From: Candidatus Kapaibacterium sp.
Lineage (GTDB): Bacteria; Bacteroidota; Ignavibacteria; Kapaibacteriales; UBA961
Reading direction: 5' to 3'
DNA: 6,888 nucleotides
Assembly (NCBI GenBank): GCA_023259575.1
Contig: JALRHN010000108.1
Location: forward strand, 1-6,888
Position 1 is the stretch's first letter. The number at the start of each line of letters is the position of its first letter. The position numbers were made by a program, and so were the translations under genes. Below, in pieces: positions 1 to 5,523 of this stretch. The notes under the pieces are model-generated. The model saw only the letters and a program-made list of their open reading frames with translations, ran no database searches and had not been told where the DNA came from.

Positions 1-396
1 AAGGATTGCAAGTTCCCAAGTGCCATCTTCATTGCGAATGAAGCAGTTTTGCGCAAACTTTTGAACGCCAACATACCCAAGCTTCTTCCATGGACACTGA
101 TTTGGGTCAGTATGACCAATGCGTGTGATGCGGTTGTTAAACTCAGCATCTGGAAATGGAGTGAGAACAGTCTTTCCCTTCTCAGAACCATCATACTTAT
201 ATGAGCCATACTCAACGAAACCATAAGGAAGACCTACGAGACGAACCTTATGAGTAATCTTCGACTCAGAGGTCTTTGACAGAGAGAAGTTTACGAACGT
301 GGCCTTCTTGTAAGTGCCACCATTTGACGAGTTGTTGTACGTTTGTTGAGTGCGCTCTCCGATGATGTCTCGGGCAGAGCTGAAAGTATACGACAT
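1..396 (-). CDS. Putative phage single-stranded DNA-binding protein (partial, C-terminus beyond window)
   Basis: An open frame starts with ATG at 396-394 and runs without a stop off the left edge, giving 132 residues of an N-terminal fragment. I translated it by hand. The pattern resembles phage gp32-type ssDNA-binding proteins: a polar, Ser/Asn/Gly-rich start, a strand-like segment HKVRLVGLPYGFVEY (residues 49-63), then H95 and a CPWKKLGY segment (101-108), then KFAQNCFIRNEDG (113-125) followed by a hydrophobic strand. Many phage SSBs have a similar Cys-Pro...Arg-Tyr/Phe-x-x-Asn-x-x-x-Arg-x-x-Asp/Gly order. The T4 gp32 zinc site (one His, three Cys) is not clearly present here. Its role would be to coat ssDNA at the fork for the helicase and polymerase encoded beside it. 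The start is supported by AGGAGA upstream, and the gene has its own promoter. Codon use differs from its neighbours: all 11 Lys codons are AAG and the six Arg codons are all CGN, which fits high expression. The SSB identity is an inference from pattern and context. Confidence 0.62.
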   Translation of the reverse strand, partial: MSYTFSSARDIIGERTQQTYNNSSNGGTYKKATFVNFSLSKTSESKITHKVRLVGLPYGFVEYGSYKYDGSEKGKTVLTPFPDAEFNNRITRIGHTDPNQCPWKKLGYVGVQKFAQNCFIRNEDGTWELAIL

Positions 397-407
397 AATT
401 TGTTTTT

Positions 408-413
408 TCTCCT
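408..413 (-). promoter_or_regulatory. Ribosome-binding site of the SSB-like gene
   Basis: AGGAGA reads on the minus strand 11 nt before the ATG at 396. It is the best Shine-Dalgarno match in the leader and fixes the start of the SSB-like gene. It lies in an A/T-only context just downstream of a small hairpin. Confidence 0.7.
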
Positions 414-453
414 AATAATAAAAGCTAGGCTTTTTCACTAACGACTAATAATA
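412..453 (-). repeat. Direct repeat TATTATTAG, two copies in the SSB leader
   Basis: On the minus strand the 9-mer TATTATTAG occurs at 453-445 and again at 420-412. The first copy contains the -10 box of the SSB promoter. The second runs directly into the AGGAG ribosome-binding site. In such an AT-rich region a chance repeat is possible, but the placement of both copies on expression signals makes a regulator or autoregulatory binding site conceivable. Confidence 0.4.
420..434 (-). other. Small stem-loop in the SSB leader
   Basis: The minus strand reads AAAAGC-CTA-GCTTTT, a perfect 6-bp inverted repeat with a 3-nt loop, followed by TATTATTAG. Only two of the six pairs are G-C, so as a terminator it would be weak. 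It lies between the predicted transcription start (about 442) and the ribosome-binding site, so an mRNA leader structure is more likely. On the plus strand it also has a T-run after the stem, so a weak plus-strand terminator cannot be excluded. Confidence 0.45.
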
Positions 454-475
454 CCACACTAATTAGAGACTGCAA
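448..475 (-). promoter_or_regulatory. Extended -10 sigma70-like promoter for the SSB-like gene
   Basis: On the minus strand TGGTATTAT (456-448) is an extended -10 element: TG, one base, then TATTAT with 5 of 6 matches to TATAAT. TTGCAG at 475-470 is a poor -35 box (3 of 6) with a 16-bp spacer, as is tolerated in extended -10 promoters. The -35 begins one base after the stop codon of the upstream gene (479-477). Predicted transcription start is near 442-439, giving a leader of about 45 nt. No terminator separates the upstream gene, so read-through would also reach the SSB-like gene. Confidence 0.55.
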
Positions 476-476
476 G

Positions 477-1217
477 TTATTTTGAGTTATAATTGAAACT
501 ATTTATTCTTACTTCTCTACTAGGTGTTTTTGGAACATCAATTGACCTTGTTGAGGGGTCATAAGAAATGCTCGCACCTTCACTATACATGCCATTATTA
601 ATCTTTGCAATAGCTAATCTCTCTCGATATAACCGTTCCATTTGTAAAGAATTAAATTCAATTGTTTTAACGGTGTAATCTAAAAATGTAGCTACTCTTT
701 TTGCTTGGGCGATAGCAATGCTAAGTCTGTTTGTGTAAAAAGTACCAACAGCATCTTTATCATGTTTTGCGCCTTCTGCTAATTTGACAGTCATCTCTTT
801 AATATTTTTTTGAGCATTTGTCAAAATCTCTGTATGAGCATTTACAATATCTACAAATGCTCTAATTCTATTTCTATATCTCACAAAATTTGCATAAGTT
901 ACATAGATAGAATCCAAATTATAATTATCTTGATGAGGTAAATCAAGTTCCCAAGAATTGATTTCTTTACGAATTTGTCCTTCATCAAAACTAGGAAGCA
1001 TCTTAATTGCATCAAACCAAGCTTGACACTCTTCCTTAAAATCTTCAACAGTAATTCCTCTAAGCTTATTACCAATTTCTTTTGAAAAATCCAGAGCAGA
1101 ATAATCGATAGTGGGCATATTTTCAGCCCACTCAAATTCAACTCCCTTTAGGATATCTTTTTTTGATAATAATTCTTGTTCAAAGTCGTTATCTAAATCG
1201 TTTTCAAAATCTTCCAT
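477..1217 (-). CDS. Unknown helical protein between DnaE polymerase and SSB
   Basis: This 246-aa protein is not one I recognise. It begins with an acidic stretch (MEDFENDLDNDFEQELL), has a mixed region to about residue 100, and then a long, probably helical core (about 101-206) rich in Lys, Arg, Ala and Ile, interrupted by a charged linker near EGAKHDKDA (148-156). The last 40 residues are Ser/Asn/Pro-rich and probably flexible. No signal peptide, membrane segment or catalytic motif is visible. The start is the ATG at 1217-1215, preceded by GAGGT, which overlaps the dnaE stop with only 8 nt between the two reading frames, so translation is probably coupled to dnaE. Position between polymerase and SSB suggests a replication or recombination accessory role. 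The helical core, charged linker and helical end loosely recall T4 UvsY, the recombination mediator that works with gp32, but this is a weak hypothesis. The coding call itself is firm. Confidence 0.85.
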   Translation of the reverse strand: MEDFENDLDNDFEQELLSKKDILKGVEFEWAENMPTIDYSALDFSKEIGNKLRGITVEDFKEECQAWFDAIKMLPSFDEGQIRKEINSWELDLPHQDNYNLDSIYVTYANFVRYRNRIRAFVDIVNAHTEILTNAQKNIKEMTVKLAEGAKHDKDAVGTFYTNRLSIAIAQAKRVATFLDYTVKTIEFNSLQMERLYRERLAIAKINNGMYSEGASISYDPSTRSIDVPKTPSREVRINSFNYNSK

Positions 1218-1222
1218 AATTT

Positions 1223-1227
1223 ACCTC
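1223..1227 (-). promoter_or_regulatory. Ribosome-binding site overlapping the dnaE stop codon
   Basis: The minus strand reads TGAGGT, in which TGA (1228-1226) ends the polymerase frame and GAGGT (1227-1223) is the Shine-Dalgarno site of the next gene, 5 nt before its ATG. A ribosome finishing dnaE would sit on this site, so the two products are probably made by translational coupling. Confidence 0.65.
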
Positions 1228-4200
1228 AATCAAATAAATCATCATCAAAAAGCTTAGAGGATGAATTCAGTTTTCTTTCAACTGGTTTCGATTGTCTTAT
1301 AATCTTACCATCAGTCTTATCAGTTAGAATTTCCGGTGCTGCAGAAACAAATTTCCTTTTAGCGTCTCTTAATTTTTGCTTTTCTAATTCATTTCTTTTT
1401 TCAACAACACTATCCCAGAAATCTAGAAAACTATCTATATCATAAAACTTCTGGCCTTGCAACAAACAATCTAAAGCACCATTCTCTGCAAGCGCCTTAA
1501 CCATACCACGATTAGGTCGAGCTCTTGCAGCAAAATCTTCTAAACTATCAAATGGCTGTAATTTTATAAGATCATCGACCCTAGTTCCAACGCCCTTGAT
1601 CGAAGTTAATGGAAGCATAATATCTCCCTTTGTATTAACTAATGTTGTTGTTCCAGATTCATTGATAGAAGGTTTAGAAATTTGAATGCCATCTAATGCA
1701 CATTCTCTCCTATAAATAGCAAGCTTATCCTCATCATCCTTTTCCACATGTATCGCTGAAGCCATCCATTCGTTAGGATAATAAAGTCTTAGCCAAGCAT
1801 TCCAGTAAGACAGAATAGCGTATGTACAAGCATGGGATTTGTTAAAAGCATATCCTCCAAACTTTTCCATAAGAGACAAAACTTCATCTACAGCCTTCTC
1901 AGGTATTTCTCTTTGGATAGCTTTTGTCCTAAATAAATTACATGCATCATCAAAATCTTTTCCTGACTTCTTTGAGATTGCTTTACGTAGTTTGTCCACC
2001 TCTAGCCAATTAAATCCAGCCATATCTCGTGCCATTTCCATTGCTTGCTCTTGATAAACCATAATTCCATATGTCACAGATAAATGTTTTTCAATAATAG
2101 GATGAGCATATTTAATTTCATGAGGTCTAGATTTACCTTGTGCATAAACAGGAATATAATCTTTAGGACCTGGGCGAAACAGAGCAACAACAGCAATAAG
2201 GTCGTTCGTGCAAGTAGGATTAATTATTTTTAACGATTCTTGCATACCTTTTGAAGCACATTGGAAGACAGATGAAGTTTTACCTTTGGCATATATATTC
2301 TTAAAAACCAAAGGATCTTCAAGAGGTATTTCATTTAAAATAAGTTTTTTGCCATGACGTTCTTCTATTAATTTAAATGCATAATCAATCTGTCTTAAAT
2401 TTGCCAAGCCGAGATAATCATATTTAACTAGGCCAACTCTTTCACAATGCTTCCACTCTAATGCAGAACAAATTGTGCCTTTAGAATTTTCAATAGGAGT
2501 AGATTCAGAAATTCTATTCTTAGATATCAAAACACCAGCAGCATGAATTCCAAAATTGCTAATAGTACCAACAAGTTTTTTAGCAGTATCAATTTCTTCT
2601 CGCCAAACACTATAATAATATTTAAATTCAGGTGATTCTAACAGAGCTGAATCAATTGTAGTATCAGGCATTTTTGGAATTGTAGCAGTAATCTTCAAAG
2701 CTTCTTGATGGACATTAGCACCAAATTTGTTGTTAAATCTTTCAGAAGTTTTCAGAGCACTAAGTACAGCAGCTTTTGCCTTATAAGTACCCCATGTTCC
2801 AATTTGAGCTACATTTTCCTCACCAAATCTATTCTTAGCCCAATTAATAATCCTGTCTCTTTTAGAATCATCAACATCGGTATCTACATCGGGTAGTGGA
2901 GCAACTTTGGCAATTTTAAGATCTGCCTCAGGAGCTTGATTTGACATACCTGAAGCAAGAGCAACCCAGGATTGTGCAATATTATCTTTAACTTCAATTT
3001 TATTATCTATCATCTCACACATATAAGAAGATAAACCTTGATTCTCTAATACCCATAATTCTTTAGCAATTTCAGGTTCTTTATGTGCAAATTCTGGATG
3101 ATCAAGAAGCCATTGATCAGTTATCTTTTTAAGTCGCAATGAGGCTAAAGATTGATCAGCAATTCCATGATTCTTGATATATTCTTTAGATGAATATTCT
3201 TTGAAGTCAATTTCATATTGTGTACCACGACCTGGGTTTAGAAATCTTTCAAATAACAATCCCCATTTAATAGGATCCACGGGGCAAACTTCAAGGCAAA
3301 AATTCACTAATGATCCAACACCAGAACCACGAATACCAAAAAGAATCTCATCACCCTTCATGAATTCAACAAGTTCACGTTGAATCAAAAAGTAATCAGT
3401 CACACCCATATGCCAGATTTGCTTTAGTTCATATTTCAATCTATCTTTGTAAGTTGAATTCTTATCAAGACCAGCACGTTTAAGTCCAGCAAGAGAAAGA
3501 TATGCTAAATAAGCTTCATTGTCCTTATGATATGGAAGATTCTTAGATTTAAAATTATTAAAAGCTTCATTATTTTTAGGAATAATTGCTGAAGGAAGAA
3601 GATGAGGAACATCAATTTTAAAATAATCTTCAATAGAATCAGCTAAGTCCAATGTGTTATAAAGAGCTTCTGGTTTCTTATTAAATATCTTCATCATGTC
3701 ATCAAAAGATTTTAAGAAAAATTGGTGACTTCCATAAGCTTCTTTCTTACCATTCTTTTTAGCAACACCAGAAGAAGCCTCACGTAGATCCCTCATTTGA
3801 ATTAAAATATCGTGAAGCTTCCAATCTTGAGCATCTAAATAGTGAACGTCATTAGAGGCAACATACTTTACATCATATTTGTTTGCAAGTCTCAATAGCT
3901 TTGGTAAATTAGATTTCTGTTCTTCAATGCCGTGATACTGAAGTTCTATAAAGTATCTATCACCATAAAGATCCTTAAATTTACTAACAACATTATTAGA
4001 CTCTTCTTCATCATCTTTAATTAATGCCTGAGATAGTTCACTAGCAAGACAGCCAGATAAAGCTATTACGCCTTCTGAATGCTTTTCTAAAACGCTCCAG
4101 TCAACTCTTGGAGAATAATAAAATGCGTTAGGATCTGCTCCATATTCAGTAATTCTAAGAAGATTCTTATATCCAGTTTCATTTTGGGCAAGCAATGTTA

Positions 4201-4498
4201 AATGATTAAGCTTCTGCCTTCTATTATCTTCTGTTCTGGATCTATCAAAGCGGTCTGGGCAAGTATAGACCTCAATACCGACGATGGGCTTAATAGTTGG
4301 ATAATCTACAGAAGTAGTTCTACATCCATCAACAAAATCGCAGACACCACCCAACTTTCCATGGTCTGTTATTGCTGTGGCCTTAAAACCCATTTCACGA
4401 GCTTTTATTGCATAAGCTTGAGGAGATGGCAAAGCATCTTGAATTGAAAAGTGAGTATGGGCATGTAAATGAACAAAATCTTGTTTACTGTTACACAT
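1226..4498 (-). CDS. dnaE: DnaE-like DNA polymerase III alpha subunit (C-family), phage replicative polymerase
   Basis: The 1090-aa protein is a C-family DNA polymerase. The N-terminal PHP domain (about 8-290) keeps a full set of metal ligands: H12, H14, D21, D45/H46, E76, H99, C150, D217 and H219, so metal-dependent 3'-5' proofreading is likely, as in DnaE proteins with intact PHP sites. The palm has GIRGSGVGSLV (388-398), PDVDTD with catalytic D537 and D539, and VKYDYLGL with D694. Fingers follow, with VFQCASKGM (744-752), ALFRPGP (772-778), YQEQAMEMA (815-823) and FGGYAFNKSHA (880-890). A helix-hairpin-helix lies near 963-1013 (IKGVG at 967-971). About 110 residues (425-534) are inserted between FLNPGR and PLPDVD, where E. 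coli DnaE has only a few residues. After the HhH only some 77 residues remain, too few for the usual OB plus tau-binding domains; the protein ends SSKLFDDDLFD, like a clamp-binding tail. The ATG follows AAGGA and a dedicated promoter. The family assignment is firm. Confidence 0.97.
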   Translation of the reverse strand: MCNSKQDFVHLHAHTHFSIQDALPSPQAYAIKAREMGFKATAITDHGKLGGVCDFVDGCRTTSVDYPTIKPIVGIEVYTCPDRFDRSRTEDNRRQKLNHLTLLAQNETGYKNLLRITEYGADPNAFYYSPRVDWSVLEKHSEGVIALSGCLASELSQALIKDDEEESNNVVSKFKDLYGDRYFIELQYHGIEEQKSNLPKLLRLANKYDVKYVASNDVHYLDAQDWKLHDILIQMRDLREASSGVAKKNGKKEAYGSHQFFLKSFDDMMKIFNKKPEALYNTLDLADSIEDYFKIDVPHLLPSAIIPKNNEAFNNFKSKNLPYHKDNEAYLAYLSLAGLKRAGLDKNSTYKDRLKYELKQIWHMGVTDYFLIQRELVEFMKGDEILFGIRGSGVGSLVNFCLEVCPVDPIKWGLLFERFLNPGRGTQYEIDFKEYSSKEYIKNHGIADQSLASLRLKKITDQWLLDHPEFAHKEPEIAKELWVLENQGLSSYMCEMIDNKIEVKDNIAQSWVALASGMSNQAPEADLKIAKVAPLPDVDTDVDDSKRDRIINWAKNRFGEENVAQIGTWGTYKAKAAVLSALKTSERFNNKFGANVHQEALKITATIPKMPDTTIDSALLESPEFKYYYSVWREEIDTAKKLVGTISNFGIHAAGVLISKNRISESTPIENSKGTICSALEWKHCERVGLVKYDYLGLANLRQIDYAFKLIEERHGKKLILNEIPLEDPLVFKNIYAKGKTSSVFQCASKGMQESLKIINPTCTNDLIAVVALFRPGPKDYIPVYAQGKSRPHEIKYAHPIIEKHLSVTYGIMVYQEQAMEMARDMAGFNWLEVDKLRKAISKKSGKDFDDACNLFRTKAIQREIPEKAVDEVLSLMEKFGGYAFNKSHACTYAILSYWNAWLRLYYPNEWMASAIHVEKDDEDKLAIYRRECALDGIQISKPSINESGTTTLVNTKGDIMLPLTSIKGVGTRVDDLIKLQPFDSLEDFAARARPNRGMVKALAENGALDCLLQGQKFYDIDSFLDFWDSVVEKRNELEKQKLRDAKRKFVSAAPEILTDKTDGKIIRQSKPVERKLNSSSKLFDDDLFD

Positions 4499-4505
4499 TA
4501 TAAAT

Positions 4506-4510
4506 TCCTT
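4506..4510 (-). promoter_or_regulatory. Ribosome-binding site of dnaE
   Basis: AAGGA lies 7 nt before the ATG at 4498 on the minus strand, directly downstream of a predicted leader hairpin. It supports this ATG as the dnaE start. Confidence 0.65.
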
Positions 4511-4511
4511 A

Positions 4512-4539
4512 GAGCGCCGTCAAAGACAGTCATACACTC
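4512..4539 (-). other. Predicted 5' leader stem-loop of dnaE mRNA
   Basis: Reading the minus strand from 4539: GAGTG, then TATGA as a one-sided bulge, CTGTC, loop TTT, GACGG, CGCTC. CTGTC pairs with GACGG and GAGTG pairs with CGCTC, giving ten base pairs of which two are G-U. The structure would begin at or near the predicted transcription start and end one base before the TAAGGA ribosome-binding region. It has no U-run, so it is not a terminator. A 5' stabilising hairpin or a translation-control element is possible. I paired it by eye and calculated no folding energy. Confidence 0.4.
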
Positions 4540-4545
4540 ATGATT

Positions 4546-4574
4546 AGTATAGAGATAGTTTACTTAGTTGTCAA
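4546..4574 (-). promoter_or_regulatory. Near-consensus sigma70 promoter for dnaE
   Basis: On the minus strand TTGACA (4574-4569, perfect -35) is followed by exactly 17 bp and TATACT (4551-4546, 5 of 6 matches to TATAAT). The start of transcription would be near G4539, about 41 nt upstream of the dnaE ATG. The -35 hexamer forms the Leu-Thr codons near the end of the upstream gene, so coding sequence and promoter overlap. The match is strong enough to predict transcription by host RNA polymerase with the housekeeping sigma factor. Confidence 0.75.
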
Positions 4575-5300
4575 GCTAAAATTTGGATTGAGCTTTTTCA
4601 ATTCTTTTGGTCTAGTTTTAAGAGGTAAGCGATATGCCTCCAAAAATTGATAAGAATTAGGTAGTTGGGTTATTAGATTGCTGCCAGATAAATATGTTGC
4701 TTTGTTCTCTAATCTAAGAGCTTGATATGCTTCTGAAACAGGCTCAATCTTAATGTTTTTTAGCACTTTTACATGTGGGCAATCTCTTATGGCATTTCTT
4801 ACAGTAGATTCAGATTGTCCTGTATTTTCACATAAAGATTTAATGCTAATAGGCCTCTCGTCAACATATCTAGATGCAATTAAACTTATCATTATATTCT
4901 TTACATCTTTGGTGTTTTTGTAGCCATGAGAATCAAACAGGCTTATAGGAATTACAAACGGTTCAGATCTATTAATGTTAAATTCAATATTGACACAAAC
5001 TTTTTTCAACGAGATTATATAAAATATTTTCTTATCCTTTTTAGATCTATTCCAAAAAACATCTTCGCCTTTTTCTATTAGTTTGTAAATATGAGTAGAC
5101 TGTAAACCCAAATATTCTGTAGTTAGACTTTTTAATGCACTAATATGAAATTGACCAGATGTAATGTCCATATTCCTTAGCATTGTCCATAATAGAAATT
5201 GAGACGTTAAATCAGTCTTTAAGAAATGAGAAACTAATTCAGGATTAAAGATTAAATTATCAGTCTTGAATTTTTGACCAGATGTGAGATAGTTTTTCAA
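4560..5300 (-). CDS. Putative tandem winged-helix DNA-binding protein of the replication module
   Basis: This 246-aa protein starts at TTG (5300-5298). A TAG stop lies in frame at 5327-5325, no ATG or GTG lies between, and AGGGAG sits 12 nt upstream, so TTG is the best start; the next ATG would remove 39 residues. A clear helix-turn-helix occupies about 149-175: RPISIKSLCENTG, then QSESTVRNAIRDC. An earlier segment (about 34-101) has helices, an ALKSLTTEYLG stretch, and a strand-turn-strand VFWNRSKKDKKIFYIIS that looks like a wing, so a second winged helix is likely. Two such domains in tandem occur in plasmid and phage replication initiators and in some helicase-loader-related proteins. The 5' end overlaps the preceding gene by 41 nt, and the 3' end contains the -35 box of the dnaE promoter. 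An origin-binding initiator, a helicase loader or a transcription regulator are all possible; the sequence does not decide. The C-terminal 50 residues are basic and probably flexible. Confidence 0.85.
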   Translation of the reverse strand: MKNYLTSGQKFKTDNLIFNPELVSHFLKTDLTSQFLLWTMLRNMDITSGQFHISALKSLTTEYLGLQSTHIYKLIEKGEDVFWNRSKKDKKIFYIISLKKVCVNIEFNINRSEPFVIPISLFDSHGYKNTKDVKNIMISLIASRYVDERPISIKSLCENTGQSESTVRNAIRDCPHVKVLKNIKIEPVSEAYQALRLENKATYLSGSNLITQLPNSYQFLEAYRLPLKTRPKELKKLNPNFSLTTK

Positions 5301-5523
5301 TTTCTTTTTCTGCTCCCTGACGAACTAAATACGCAATAATTTCTTCTTCATTATAATCCTTAAATACGCTTGAAAGAAGAGTTTTAGCAAAATGAAATCT
5401 ATGAGCTGATTTTCCCTGAAGTCTGATATTCATTTCTATATAGTCAGGTGGATTTTTATAAGCTTCTTTAATCTCATCTATATTTGGTACTTGAATATTA
5501 TTATCCCATATGTCTTTTTGCAT
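5260..5523 (-). CDS. Small ribbon-helix-helix-like protein of unknown function
   Basis: An 87-aa protein from ATG 5523-5521. A longer version starting with TTG at 5544 is possible, but the ATG has AAGG 9 nt upstream and is preferred. No family was recognised with certainty. The order of elements fits a ribbon-helix-helix fold: a strand-like YIEMNIRL, a helix around SAHRFHFAKTLLSSVFK, a turn at DYNEEE, and a second helix EEEIIAYLVRQGAEKEIEKL, the last part being much like the second helix of Arc/MetJ-type proteins. If correct it would be a dimeric DNA-binding regulator. It overlaps the zinc-domain gene upstream by 23 nt and the winged-helix gene downstream by 41 nt, so it belongs to the same translationally linked operon. 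Overlap on both sides and the protein-like composition support it as a real gene; the fold call is tentative. Confidence 0.72.
   Translation of the reverse strand: MQKDIWDNNIQVPNIDEIKEAYKNPPDYIEMNIRLQGKSAHRFHFAKTLLSSVFKDYNEEEIIAYLVRQGAEKEIEKLSHIWSKIQD
5313..5318 (-). promoter_or_regulatory. Ribosome-binding site supporting the TTG start at 5300
   Basis: AGGGAG on the minus strand lies 12 nt upstream of the TTG codon at 5300. The spacing is longer than ideal but close to that of the SSB-like gene (11 nt). It lies inside the coding sequence of the preceding small gene. Confidence 0.5.

Noticed and set aside
420..434. AAAAGC-CTA-GCTTTT read as a rho-independent terminator ending the upstream operon.
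   Set aside because: The stem is mostly A-T, and it lies downstream of a promoter and directly before the SSB ribosome-binding site, so a leader hairpin is more plausible.
899..1141. 80-codon minus-strand frame inside the unknown helical gene; its product is Leu/Ile-rich and looks membrane-like.
   Set aside because: It is an out-of-frame shadow of the 246-aa gene. The hydrophobicity follows from AT-rich frame-shifted codons, and no separate ribosome-binding site was noted.
2897..3226. The DnaE insertion considered as an intein.
   Set aside because: It lacks a Cys/Ser/Thr first residue, the block B His motif, and a terminal His-Asn followed by Cys/Ser/Thr.
1839..4447. Four plus-strand frames of 63-81 codons inside dnaE (1839-2054, 2705-2896, 3174-3383, 4202-4447).
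   Set aside because: They lie fully opposite a firmly identified gene, encode no recognisable domain, and their composition is that expected from the opposite strand.
4497..4523. Minus-strand TTGACG - 15 bp - TATAAT just before and overlapping the dnaE start, looking like a promoter.
   Set aside because: The -10 box overlaps the ATG, so transcription would begin inside the coding region, and the 15-bp spacer is short. The TTGACA-17-TATACT promoter upstream is better placed and stronger.
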